A stretch of DNA of 64,000 nt from Blastocladiella emersonii ATCC 22665 (lineage: Eukaryota; Blastocladiomycota; Blastocladiomycetes; Blastocladiales; Blastocladiaceae), in assembly GCA_025594325.1 (NCBI GenBank), contig JANHCV010000007.1:1612001-1676000 (forward strand). Direction: 5' to 3'. Positions 1 to 11,484 of the stretch are shown here, piece by piece. The translations under genes were made by a program, and so were the position numbers. The notes under the pieces are model-generated. The model worked only from the letters and a program-made list of their open reading frames with translations, ran no database searches and was not told where the DNA came from. Position 1 is the stretch's first letter, and each line of letters opens with the position of its first letter.

Positions 1-3000
1 GCCGCGTCGCTGTCGCTCCCGCGCCGCCCGAGATCGCCTACGCCTGTTCCGAGCCGGAGCCGCAGCGAGGGTACGCCGTCGCCGAGCCCGTCGCTCTCGC
101 GGAACCGCGGGTCGCGGAGTAGCGGCTTGTGGCTCGATGACCGCGGCGGCGCCGCCAGCGACGTCGTCAAGAGCCCGACGCCCCCGCCCGCGCCAGCGCC
201 GTCGCACCTCGACCCGCTCGAGCCCGCGTCTGTCATGTCGCTCCTCGGCATGAAACCGCCGACCCCGCCGCCTCAGCCGCCGCCCCCGCTCGTCATCCAC
301 CCGTCGATCCCCGTCGGCATCGCAGCCGGCGGCGCGCCCGTCGCCGCTTTCCCGCCGGCCCACGCGCCCGCGCTCGCCGCGGCCGCCGCCGCCGCCGCCG
401 CCGTTGCCGCGGACCCCGTCGGGAGCATGGCCTCCCTCGCAGGCTCCGCGTCCGCACTCACCACCGCCCACGGCCGCTCGCGCTCGCGCGCGCGCGCCCT
501 CTCCCTACAAACGCCCGACGCCGCGGCCCTCGTCCGGCTCGCCGCCGACTTCCCGTCGCTGTTCGCCGCGGCCTCCGCGTTTCCCGCGGTCCAGGCCGCT
601 GACAAGCTGCTCATGGACGAGGCGACGCGGTACCTCGTGCAGTCGCGCCACGCGAAAGCGGCGAAGTGGCACCGCACGCCCGACCGGTGGACTGATTGGG
701 TCGACGAGGAGCGCGAGCGGCGCGCCAAGACGTCGGCGTGTGCGACGTGGGCGGCGTCGGTCACGCCGCAGTCGCCGACGACGCCGACGACGCCCGGGTT
801 CGGCGCCGGTGTACGGGCCCGGAGTGCGTCACGCGGCGCGGCCAGTGGGGTTTCGTCCCCGCCCCCGCCGACGGCAGCGTACCCGCGCACCCGCCCGCGC
901 GCAGCCAGTTTTGCGGGCCCGTCGCACCCGATGCCCCCACCGCTCGCGGCCGCGCACCAGCCGGCGGCTGACCCTCCCGGCGCCGCGGGCGGAGCCGCGA
1001 ACCGCCGCCGCTCGTCCATCTCCGTGTCCCCGTCGCGCCGCCGGTCGCAGTCCAAGGACACGTCCCCGCTGCGCCGGCTGTCGGCCGACAACCTGCGGCA
1101 CAAGCGCCTCTCGCTCGCGTCGTCGTCGGTCACGCAGTTCAGTACCGCCGCGGGGACGATCCAGGGGAGTGTCGCCGACGACCTCGACTCGAGCGGGTCC
1201 GGGTCCGGGTCCGAGCCGCCGCACTCGCGCCGCGCGAGCGAGACACCGTTTCTTGACTCCGCGCACGCCCATTCCCGGTCGCGTTCCGGGCTCCTCGACT
1301 CGTCGTCGCTCGCGATCGCAGGAAGCGCGGTCCCGTCTGAACTCGATCTCGCGGCATCCGTCGCGCCCGCGGCCGCGATGACGCCCACCATGATCCACTC
1401 GGCCGCGGGGTCCGGGACCGGGTCGCCCGCGCACTCGGCCGAGGTCCGCGACCGCTCGCACGATCTCGAGGGGACGCGGATCGTTGAGGAGGAGGGCCGC
1501 GGGCGTGTCCTCGGGCGCCGCGCGAGTGGTGAGAGCCAGCCGAGTACCGCCGAGGGGAGCGGCGAGACGTACCCCGAAGAAGACGAGCAGGAGCAGCAAG
1601 CGCCGCCGTCGCGCCCCGCGTCGTCCACCCCGCAACCGCAGCCGGTCCTCCTGCAGGGCCTGTCGGACAAGTTCGCCCTGCTGAAACAGTCGGTCGACCA
1701 GACCATCGCGCGCAGCATGTCGCAGCTGTCGGCGATCGTCGAGGACGAGCTCAAGGACGGGTCGCCGCAGGGCGGCAGCGGCGAGGTCGCGCCCACCCCG
1801 CTCCTCCAGCTCCTCCTCAACCTCATCGGCGTCTCGCAAGCCATGATGGACGCGTCCCCGCGCGACCTCTACGACCACCCCGCCACGTGTTTCGCCATGG
1901 TCCGACGCATGCAGGCGCTGATTACCGCGGCGGGGCTCCCCGCGGGGTCGCTCGTCGGGCATTGTGTCTACGGGATCCTCATTGCAGCCGCGATGCTGTC
2001 CAAGCTCCTTGAGATCAAAGTCGCGGGGACTACGCAGCTCGGGGCCGCGGGCGCCGCTGACGGGACCTCGACCCGCGGCGGCGGACACGGCGGGGCGGGT
2101 GGGCACGGTGATGGTGCCGCTGTCGCGAACGCCTCGGCCAAGTCGACGGCCGGCATCTCCGAATCCGTCACCGCCGCCGGCACCGGGTACAGCGACTACC
2201 TGCTCATGACCAGCGACCTCAACTCGGCGTCGTCGTCCGGGTCCGGCTCGCTGAGCACGTCGACCTCGGCGTCCGCGTCGACTGGGTCCTCGGGATCGTA
2301 CGAGTCGACTACCTCGGCGTCCTCGTCGTTCTCGTCCGCGTCCGGTGGCAGTTCGCCGCCCAGCGAGCCGTCGGCAAGTGCCGCGGCGTCGGCGAACGCG
2401 AGCGGCGCGGATGACGACGAGCCTGGCGCGACCGACGCCGCTGCGCGGGTTGGCAGTGGGACGGGCAGCAACGCCAGCAGCGCGACGCGCCGGCGCCGCC
2501 GCCGCGAGAAGCGCGCCAACAAGCAGCCGCGCCCGCAGCAGCTCGCGTCCATGGCCGCGGCCGACCTCGCGGGCGGCGACACCGACGACGGGCTCGCCGA
2601 CGACGAGGCAGAGCACTACCTCGACCACGCCAAGACGGCGCGCGGGCGCACGCGCAGCCGCAGCATTGAGGGCCTCGACGCGGCGCGCGCGAGTATCCCG
2701 GCGCTCGACGTCGCGGGCGCCGTGCACCTCGAGCCCGTGTTCGACGTGCCTGCAACGCCTACTGCGGCGCCGACCGACCACAAGGCCAACTACGTGTTCG
2801 AGCTCACGCTCGACGCGCGGTTCCGCTACGTCGCGCCCATGTTCGCGCAGATGCTCGGCCAGGACCCGGACCACCTCCAGCACATGAGCTTGGGGGAGGT
2901 GTTCTCGCCCGTCGAGGAGGCCCTGTTCCGCGACGCCATCGCGCTCCTCGTCGAGTCCGCGTCCGTCGACGACCACGCCTCGGCCAACGTCCAGTTCACG

Positions 3001-6000
3001 GTCCTGCAGGGCGGGCGCGAGGTGCTGCTCGACTCCAAGGGCGTGCTCGTCCCGCAGCGCGGCGACGCGCTCCCGTACACGGTGTGGGTCGCGACGCGCG
3101 ATGTGACCACGGTCCTCTGCCACGTGTGCGAGCGCCGCGTCCCCGACTTCATGTTTGAGCTGCACACGCCCATGTGCGTCGACGTGCACAAGGCCGAGAT
3201 GGAGGTCGGGCTCGTCGTCGAGAACCTCCGGGAGCTCCACGGCGCACTCGAGCGGTTCCTCCCGCTCCCGCCCTCGCCCATGTCGCCCGCCGCCGCCGAG
3301 AGCCCCGTCGTCATGACGTACACGCCAGCGGCGTCTGCCGACGAGGCGTTTGCCCGCATGCTCATGGATATCGTCGTGGATGTGACGCGGATCAACCCCG
3401 AGGTCAACGACTTTAACTGCAACCTGCCCATCTGCGTCATGTACCTCCCCGCCGTGTACACGGCTTCAGCCACGGGCGCAGCGGCTGGCGGCGCCGACGC
3501 TCCGAGCGGCAGCGTGCTCGACCCCGCCTCGGGCACCGCGACCACGACCCCGACCGCGTCCGCTTTCGACCAGCCGCTCCCGATCCCGCACGACTGCTGC
3601 CCGCTGTGGGTCCCGACCTCGGTCGAGGGCTGGACAATCCCGCCCGACGCGCACCCGGACCTCGTCAGCCTGTCGCACGACCTCGCCGCCGTCATCACTC
3701 TGCTCCTCGAGGCCAACCAGCGGCTCCTCGCCGCGCGCCAGCGCCAGTGGAAGATCCTCCGCGAGGAGCAGGGGCACGAGGGGATTCTCCCGACCCCCGC
3801 CATGTTTGGCGCCTCGCCCGGGAATGGGGCGAGTGGGAACCGCAAGTCCCGCTCGCGCACCATGTCCAAGGCCAACCGCCGCACGCGCACCGCCGGCGGG
3901 TCCGAGATGGATGTGGCCGCCGTCGCCGACGCGTGGCGGTCCGGGTCGCAGACGATTGGCGAGCTCGATGAGGACGCGGACCAGGGTGGCGAGAAGCGCG
4001 TCCGCGGCGATCCGCCGACTGGCGGCGAGGCGGTCGCGCCTGATGCCGCTGACGACGAGGGCGACGAGCGGTCCCGCCAGGGCTCGCAGTCGACGGCGCG
4101 CACGCGGCAGAGTACCGCGCAGTACGTCGGTGTTGGCGACCTCGCTTCAACCGGTGGCGACGATTCCGGGTTTGCGGGCAGCGCGGCCAATGTCAAGAAG
4201 CACCGGCGCCGCCGTCGGCCGAGCGCCATCAACACGCTGCTCGGGTCGTCGGGCCGGTCGAGCTCGTCCAAGCTCAGCGCGGCGCCGCTGATCGGGTCGC
4301 CGCTGGCGTCGCCCAAGTCGATGCGCAGCACCACGGCGCCGTCGATCCGCGACTACGAGCTGGTCAAGCCCATTTCCCGGGGTGCGTTCGGCAGCGTGTA
4401 CCTGGCGCGCAAGATCATCACGGGCGAGTACTGCGCCATCAAGGTGCTGCGCAAGGCCGACATGATCGCCAAGAACCAGGTCACCAACGTCAAGGCCGAG
4501 CGCCTCATCCTCATGATGCAGCCCGACTCGCCCTTCGTCACCCGCCTCTACTGCTCGTTCCAGACCCGCGAGTCCCTGTACCTCGTCATGGAGTACATGA
4601 ACGGCGGCGACTGTGCTGCCTTGCTCAAGGCCGTCGGGTGCCTCCCCGAGGACTGGGCAAGGACTTACCTCGCGGAAATGGTGCTCATCCTCGAGTACCT
4701 CCACGGCATCGGGATCATCCACCGCGACCTCAAGCCTGGTACGCTTTCCTGAGTGCGAGTTTGTCTTTGAGCGCTGAACTGACTCGCTTTGCCACCGTAG
4801 ACAACTTCCTGATCCATCAGTCGGGCCACCTCAAGCTCACCGACTTTGGCCTGTCGCGCATCGGGTTCCTCGGCCGCCGCGAGCAGGCCGCGACCATCGC
4901 GAGCCCCGCCGGCACCACCTCGACGCCGAGCGAGTCCGCCGCCGCGCCAGCCGCATCCTCGTCGTCGCTCAGCGTCCCGCCCGCCACGACCGCGCTCGGC
5001 CGCCGCCGGTCCATGACCGAGCCGTACGGCGGTGGCGGGTTGAGCAGCGGCGGCAGCCTGCCCACGACCCCGCTCCTCGCCAACTACGTCCTGCACAGCC
5101 GCCGCAACTCGACGTGCCTGCCGCTGTCCGGCGACCCGCTCGCCCACGCGCCGCCGTCGTTCCTCAGCGCGGGCCGGTCCAACAGCGGCGGTGGCGGTAT
5201 GCACTCGGACGGGAACCTGTCGTCGCCCGAGTCTGCGCACGCGCCAGGGCAGCATGTTTCGGCGTCAGCCGCGTCCCTCACGTCGTCGGGCCTGCAGCTC
5301 ACCCCGCGCTCGATCGCCTCGCCGCGGGTAGAGCGCGAGCCGATCGACCCTAACTCGCTCAACGCGCCGATCCCGCCGCCCCCGCCGCCGCCGTCATCGT
5401 CGTCCATGACGATGCCCGGGCTCTCCCGGCTCACCGAGTCGCCCAAGGAGGAGGTTGGCAGCGAGGCCGCCAAGTCGAGCGAGAGCTCGCCCGCGTCGCT
5501 GCAGCAGCCGATTGGTCCCGCCGCCGCCGTCGACGACCTGACGGCGGCCGCGAGCGCCGCGAGCAAGCCGCACCGGTTCGTCGGCACGCCCGACTACCTC
5601 GCGCCCGAGAGCATCCTCGGGATCGGGCAGGACGACGCGACCGTCGACTGGTGGGCGCTCGGCGTCATCCTGTACGAGTTTCTGTTCGGGATCCCGCCGT
5701 TCCACGCCGACTCGGTCGAGGAGGTGTTCGAGAACATTTTGTCGCGCCGCCTCGAGCTCTCGGCCGACATGGACGAGGACGTGTCCCCCGAGGCCATTGA
5801 CCTCATCGACAAGCTGCTCACCATGGACCCCGAGCAGCGGCTCGGCGCCGGCGGCGCCCCCGAGGTCAAGGCGCACCCGTTCTTCAAGGAGGTCGACTGG
5901 GACACGCTGCTCGCCAAGACGCCCAACTTCATCCCGAAGCCGACGAGTCTCGAGGACACGGACTACTTTGACGACCGCGGCGTCGAGGCCATTGCGGGCG

Positions 6001-7943
6001 GGAACACACCGCGGTCGTCGACGGCGAGCGGCAGCACGGACCAGGCGCACTCGAGCCACGCCAGCGGCGGCGGCGGGTCCCGCTCCAGCGGCCGGCGCGA
6101 GCGCGGGCGCGAGCGGGAGAGCAGCAGCAGCCACCGTCTATCGGACCTGGACGGCGCGACGAGTTTCGGCAACTTCTCGTTCCGCAACCTCGACGTGCTC
6201 GAGAAGGCCAACATCGACACGGTGCAGCGGCTCAAGTCGGAGCAGCAGCAGTCCATCTCCAGCAGCATGTCCGGGCTCACGTCCGCGTCGTCGTCGTTCT
6301 CGTCGCTCCCGCTCTCGCCCGCGTCGCCGCTCATCTCCAACGCCGTGGGCCCCGCGGCGATGCAGCAGCAGGGCCGCCCGCGCTCCCGCTCCTCGTCGTC
6401 CACGCAGCCCCGCCGCCCGCGCGTCATCAGCTTCTCGGCCGGCGTGCCCACGGGCAGCATCCTGTCGCCGTACGAGTCGGCCGGCGGGAGCACCGGCCAG
6501 GTGCACTCGCCGCGGTCCGAGACGTTCGACTCGGACGCGTCGTCGTCCGCCGCGGACAGCCCCGTGGTTGGCAGCGTCGATACCGCGGGCCGCGCGTGGT
6601 CCAACTCGCCGCGGTTTGCCGCCGCTGCCGCCGCCGCCGCCGCGGGCACGTCGCCCGGATCCGCTGCCGCGGTTCCAGCGCCGTTCCCCGGCTCGTCCCC
6701 ACCGCGCCCGCCCGGGTACGCGCTCCCGTCGTCGTCGTCGGCCACGCCGCTGCAGCGGTCGCTGTTCTCGGGCCGCCAGCGCACCATGTCGCTGTCGTCC
6801 ATGGCGTCGTCGTCGTCGACCACGGGCGGCGGGACTGGGAGTGGGAGCGGGAGCAGTCTCGGCAGCCGCCCGCACGGCTTCGGCCCGCTCCCGATCCCGC
6901 CCCCACCCACCGCGTCCGAGCTCGCCGCGGGCGCCGCGTCTTCCTGCTCATCCACGCCGTCGACGCCCGGCAACGAGTTTGACGGGATGCCCCTGCCCAT
7001 GGGCTCGCGCGCGGCCGACGCCATGTCGGACACGGGCGGCGGCGGCGGGAGCGGGAACCAGAGCCCGCGGTCCCCGCCCGCGACCACGCTCAAGTTCGCC
7101 GCCGCCGCCGGCGCGTCCCCGCCGCAGTACTCGCCGCTCGCGCCCGTGTTCCCGCTCGCGAATGATACGACGGGCGGGAGCAGTGGCGGCGCGAGCGGGC
7201 TGCCGCCGTGGACGTCGTCGACGCCGCCCGTTGGCGGTGGAGGCGACAGCATGTCCGGGGCGGGCGCGGGGTCGGTCCCCGGCTCGCCCGTGCTCGGGAG
7301 CCCGCTCGCGCGGTGCGGGTCCGGGTTCGAGGCCGAGGGCGGCAGCCGCGACAGCCCGCTGTCGATTGCGAGTGCGCCGGTGCACTCGGACGCGCCGCCG
7401 TCGCTCGGGCTCAGCCAGCCGGTACAGCTTGCGGCGTCGCAGCACCATCACCGGCACCACCACGGCTCGGCGTCCGCGTCGCAACAGCAGCTGTCGTCGC
7501 GGCCCTCGTCGTCGTCGCAGCAGACGGCGCGGCGCGCGGCCACGGGCTCCGCGGTCTCGTCACGGCGCGACGGTCCCGTGCGCGTTCTCGTCGCCGACGA
7601 CAACCCGATCGCGTGCAAGATTCTGGAGACGATTCTCCGCCGGCTCGGCGCCATGTGCTGCGTGGTGTTCAACGGGGCCGAGGCGGTGCGGCTGGCGACG
7701 GGGTCGGTGCAGTTCGACATGATCTTCATGGACGCCGGGATGCCGATCCTGGACGGCGAGAACGCGGCGCGGATGATCCGGTCGACGGACAACGTGAACC
7801 GGTTGACGCCCATCATCGCCGTGACGGGCTACGAGCGCACGGCGATCGCGGGAAAGTACTTTAACGTGGTGCTGCCCAAGATGGTCAACAAGGCGCAGGT
7901 CGTTCAGCTGTTCCGCGACCACGGGCTGTTGCCGCCCGAGTAG
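1..7943 (+). CDS. RIM15: Rim15-like PAS / AGC-type kinase / receiver protein, 5' partial
   Basis: Exons 1-4738 and 4801-7943; the frame is open to the window edge, so the true start lies upstream (2626 residues seen). The 62-nt intron 4739-4800 (GTACG...TAG) restores the catalytic loop HRDLKPDN. In order: a long Ser/Ala/Pro-rich region; a PAS-like domain about residues 929-1037; a CxxC...H...C finger starting at C1040 (CHVC); a kinase domain from about 1451 (SRGAFGSV glycine loop, AIK lysine, HRD, DFG); a roughly 240-residue low-complexity insert between DFG and GTPDYLAPE, as is usual in the Rim15/Greatwall group; and a C-terminal receiver domain at about 2510-2620. The receiver keeps the acidic pair (ADDNP), the phosphoacceptor Asp in MDAGMP (about residue 2557), the Thr of VTGYE and a PK lysine. 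In yeasts this family links nutrient signalling to quiescence through endosulfine. Family call is very secure; which phosphorelay feeds it is not shown. Confidence 0.93.
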
Positions 7944-8257
7944 TGTCGGGACAGGCGCTGTTTTCGTTTTGGTTTGTCGTCATCTCTCATCACCCCCACA
8001 AGTGTATACCCCATCTCCCTCGAATCCTCCTCCCCCTCAGTCAAATATCATTGTTATATGCTACCCCATCCTGCTCTGACGGCTTCGGCAGCTTGCGGTC
8101 GGCGGTGGCGGATGCCGAGCGACCGAGGCGCGCGTGGTCGTGGACGCGTTGCGCCACACCGGCGTCACCGCTGGTCGCGACGTACTTCTTCGGGCGGCCG
8201 GCCCATCGAAAAGAAGAGAAGCAGAGGCGAGGGACACTGATTTATACACCGGTCGCC
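7944..8257. other. Convergent intergenic spacer, no gene seen
   Basis: 314 bp between the stop codons of the Rim15-like gene and the MGST3-like gene. It is AT-richer than the flanking coding sequence and should hold both 3' UTRs. I see no open frame with coding character. Confidence 0.6.
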
Positions 8258-8777
8258 TCAGAACAAGCCCACCGACTTGGCCGCGCCGTGCATCGCGACG
8301 CCAAACAACGCAACGTAACTCGTGAACAGAATCGGCATCCCACGGACGCGCGCCTTGGGGCTCTCCTTGGCGTACCCGTGGATGTACACCTCGCGCCCCA
8401 CGACGTACGCGGCGGCGAGTCCCGCGGCGAGCTTCGGGTGGAACAGCCCCGCGAGGGCGGTGGAGAAGAGGACGTTGGGCAGCTGCTCGAGGTAGTTGAG
8501 CTGGACGCGGACGGCCGAGTTGAACTTGACCCAGTCCTTTTCGGACAGTTTCTGGGCGTAGATGCCGGTGCCCATGTCCGGGTACTCGACCTTGAGCTGC
8601 TTGCGCAGCGAGATCACGAAGCGCGAGGAGAGCTGGTACTGCAGCATGATGCCTAGGCGCGGGAGGAGGATGGGTTAGCGGTCGCCGTGCCTCGAGAGAC
8701 CGGCGAGGTGCGAGCGTACCGCCGAGACCGAGGATCACGTAGCCGTAATCGGCGGGGAGGGTGATGGCGGTCGACAT
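8258..8777 (-). CDS. MGST3: MAPEG-family microsomal glutathione S-transferase 3-like protein
   Basis: Two exons, 8720-8777 and 8258-8652; intron 8653-8719 (67 nt, GTACG...TAG) joins LGLG to GIMLQYQ in frame. The 150-residue product has the usual MGST3 length, with hydrophobic helices typical of MAPEG proteins (an N-terminal helix around YVILGLGG, then LPNVLFSTALAGLF, LAAAYVVGREVYIHGYA and the C-terminal FTSYVALFGVAM). MAPEG enzymes are trimeric ER or outer-membrane proteins that conjugate glutathione or reduce lipid hydroperoxides. The next two genes are glutathione reductase and a soluble GST, so the context agrees. A TATA-like box lies about 75 bp upstream of the ATG. Confidence 0.88.
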
Positions 8778-9332
8778 GGTGGTGTGTGGTGCTCGTGTGG
8801 TTGGTGGTCCGTTGCAGCGAGTTACGTCGCGTGTGCGACGCTCCACTTCTTATAGTGAAAGAGAAAGGCCGGGCTTGCGAATAGGCCCCGAGCACGAGTG
8901 CGCGAAGAAGCGCGTCGAACCGCTGGCCGCGGTCGTGGCCCAGTCAGCGCAGGACTCCTTGCTCCGTCAGCGTCAGCGTGCTCGCGTAAGCTGCTGCTCA
9001 GGCTGCTGCTGCTGCCCTTGACAGCCACGGCTCGCCACGTTGCGCTCTCTCGTGCCCTCGCGGCCTTAGCGGGGCTGCGGGACCCGCGGCGGCCGACCCG
9101 GGCGCGGCACCGATCGCGTCGCGCCACTCACACGGGCCGCGCGCTGCGCCCCGCTGGGCACCCCAAGGTCCAGTCAATCAACGCAATGAACCAAACGAAT
9201 ACATTCCAGTCACAGCTGCGCCCTCGGCGCGCTCGGGACCATCTCGACGAGCCTGCTCCCAGCCGCCTGCTCGTGCGCGCCGCCCGCCTCCGGCACCGCC
9301 ATAGCCTCGAGCGCATCCCCCGCGTCACCGAG
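8778..9332. other. Intergenic region upstream of MGST3-like gene
   Basis: 555 bp between the MGST3-like start and the glutathione reductase stop, both genes on the minus strand. It holds the MGST3 promoter near 8850 and the reductase 3' UTR near 9333. Open frames here lack conserved features and are Arg/Ser-rich, as random GC-rich sequence gives. Confidence 0.5.
8848..8855 (-). promoter_or_regulatory. TATA-like box of MGST3-like gene
   Basis: Reads TATAAGAA on the minus strand, 71-78 bp upstream of the chosen ATG at 8777. Position resembles the TATA boxes upstream of the genes at 17575 and 63091. Confidence 0.5.
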
Positions 9333-10897
9333 TCACCGCATCGTGACGAGCTCCTCGGCGGCGGTCGGGTGGATCGCAACCGTGTTATCAAAGTCGGCCT
9401 TGGTCGCGCCCATCTTGACGGCGACCGCGAACCCCTGCATCGCCTCGTCGGACCCGAGCCCGATGATGTGGACGCCGACCACCTTCTCGTCGCTGCCGGC
9501 GCACACGAGCTTGTACAGCGTCGCGGGCTTATCGGTGAGCGACCCGTCGGTGCCCGTCAGCGTGTAGTACATGTTGATGAACCGGGACGTGTACACCTTG
9601 ATCTGGTCGTCGCCGATCTTGGCGCGCGCCTCGGTCTCGGTGAGCCCGACGGTGCCGATCGGCGGGTGCGAGAAGACGACCGTCGGGATGTTCGTGTAGT
9701 CGAGCTTGCTGTTCGCGAACTGCGGGCCGCCGAACAGGCGGTCCGAGAGGCGACGGCCGGCCGCGATGGCCACGGGCGTGAGCTCCGCGACGCCGCACAC
9801 GTCGCCGAGGGCAAACACGTTGGGCTGGCCCGTCGCCTGCCACTCGTCGACGACGACGTGCCCAGTGCGCGTCTGCGCGACGCCGGTGGGGAGCTGCAGG
9901 CCGCCGACGGCGGGCTCGCGGCCCGTCGCGAACAGGATCTCGTCGACGTCCGTCAGCGTCGAGTCCTCGCCCGACTTGCTGTCGTGCAGGGTGACGGTGA
10001 GGTTACGGCCAGCGTGGAACTTTTCGCCGTGGGGCTCGCCGCCGGCCTGGATGCCCGTGACGTGCGAGTTGTACACCATGTCGACGCCGGACTTGGCCAT
10101 GGCGTCGCGCAGGAAGCCCTGGATCGAGTGGTCAAAGGTGCGCAGGATCGTGTCGGAGCGGGAAACGAGGTGGACGTGCGACCCGAGCGCGTGCAGCATG
10201 CCGGCGAGCTCGACGCCAATGTAGCCCGTGCCGACGACCACGATCTTCTTGGGCACGTAGGTCAGCTCGAAGAAGCCGTCGGACGTGATGCTGTGCTCGG
10301 CGGCGCCCGGGATCGAGGGAGGGACGAAGGGGCGGCCGCCCGTCGCGATGAGCACCTTGGCCGCCTCGATCTCCTCCTGCACCTGGCCGTTCTTGTCGAG
10401 GATCTCGAGCGTGATCGGCCCCTCCTCACTCGCCGCGCCACCGGCCTTGAACCGGCCGAACCCGCCGATATGCGTGACGCTGTCCTTGTTGAGGTTGGCG
10501 TGGTAGATGCCGTTGAGGCGGGTGACGTAGGCGTCGCGCATCTCCTTGAACCGCTTGTAGCTGAAGTCGCCGCCCTCGGTCGTCGCGGTGGGCGCGGCGG
10601 TGCGCAGGCCGTACCGGCGCGCGTCCTCGCGCAGCACGTCGAACATGTGGGCCAGGTTGAAGGTCACCTTCTTGGGCACGCACCCGCGGATCACACAGGT
10701 CCCGCCCAGACGGTCCGCCTCGACGATCGCGACCTTCTTACCGTACGACGCCGCGCGCCGGCCGGAGCCGAGGCCGCCGGAGCCGCCCTAGATGGTGGTG
10801 TTGGGGGAATTTGAGCGCGCGCGATCGGGATCGATGAGGGAGGCAGGAGCGGACGTACGCCGAGGACGACGTAGTCGAAGATGCGCTTAGCGGCCAT
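9333..10897 (-). CDS. GLR1: Glutathione reductase (NADPH)
   Basis: Exon 1 is 10859-10897 (13 codons), exon 2 is 9333-10787; intron 10788-10858 (GTACGT...TAG). Splicing rebuilds the FAD-binding [11 protein letters not shown] motif exactly at the junction, which fixes both the start and the intron. Product 497 residues. The redox disulphide is C44/C49 in [13 protein letters not shown], the NAD(P)-binding motif is [10 protein letters not shown], and the C-terminal catalytic His-Glu motif is HPTAAEELV. The enzyme reduces glutathione disulphide with NADPH and FAD as a homodimer, in cytosol and/or mitochondria; I see no targeting sequence. The IRG triplet between the cysteines is the form I associate with plant-plastid and bacterial reductases, whereas yeast and animal enzymes have NVG. 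Divergent from the GST gene. Confidence 0.95.
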
Positions 10898-11484
10898 GGT
10901 TACGTGGTGATGTTGCAAGTGGTTTACAGCTACGTTGCATCAAGTGGCGGGCAGGGCCTTCTTGTACGAAGCGTGCGAAGAGAGAGGGAGTGCGGGCGAG
11001 CGAGGCCTGCACTGGGCCTGCACCGCCGACGCGGATCAGCGGACGGCGCGATTTGTCATCCTCCCCCACACCACACGTGCGGTTGAACACCGCCCCTCTC
11101 GCTCTCGGATGGCGCGACTCGGCCCAGAATAACGCGAAAGTACGCTGCTGTAGCTGCTGAGTAACTGAGCAGAGGACTGGGGGCCAGGACTGCTCCGGAG
11201 GCCTGATCGAAGCGTGATCCGGCTCGGAGAAGGCCGCAGGAGCACGCGTGAGAGCCTTGTTGTGCGATCCACCGGCGCTCGGATGATGCGAGGCAGCGGG
11301 AGACGCGAGGAGAGGAGGCGGAGGCGGCCGCGAAGCATGCGGCTCAACGCGACGCTTGTTCCTGAACGGCGCGTCTGTGGGCGAGCGAGCCACACGAGTT
11401 TGTTCGACCTCGTCTCTCGCTTCGCTTCTCCCCTCTCAACACGCATGTAACAGCCCCAGAAGGCCTCAGAGAACCATTGACACG
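10898..11484. promoter_or_regulatory. Shared divergent region of glutathione reductase and GST
   Basis: 587 bp separate the two divergent start codons and contain no credible gene. Both gene products belong to glutathione metabolism, so co-regulation from this region is a reasonable inference. A bZIP/MARE-like word lies at 11155-11171. Confidence 0.5.
11155..11171. promoter_or_regulatory. Candidate bZIP (AP-1/MARE-like) site
   Basis: Reads TGCTGAGTAACTGAGCA, close to the TGCTGAGTCAGCA type of element and containing TGAGTAA. It sits between two glutathione genes, where Yap1- or Nrf-like factors would be expected. Seen once, by eye; not a statistical claim. Confidence 0.3.

Noticed and set aside
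127-129. TTG at 127 as start of the Rim15-like protein
   Set aside because: The frame is open to base 1 and nuclear genes do not normally start at TTG; the gene is 5' partial.
829-3240. 803-codon minus-strand frame within the Rim15-like gene
   Set aside because: Antisense shadow of low-complexity Ser/Ala/Pro coding sequence; no domain or plausible start context.
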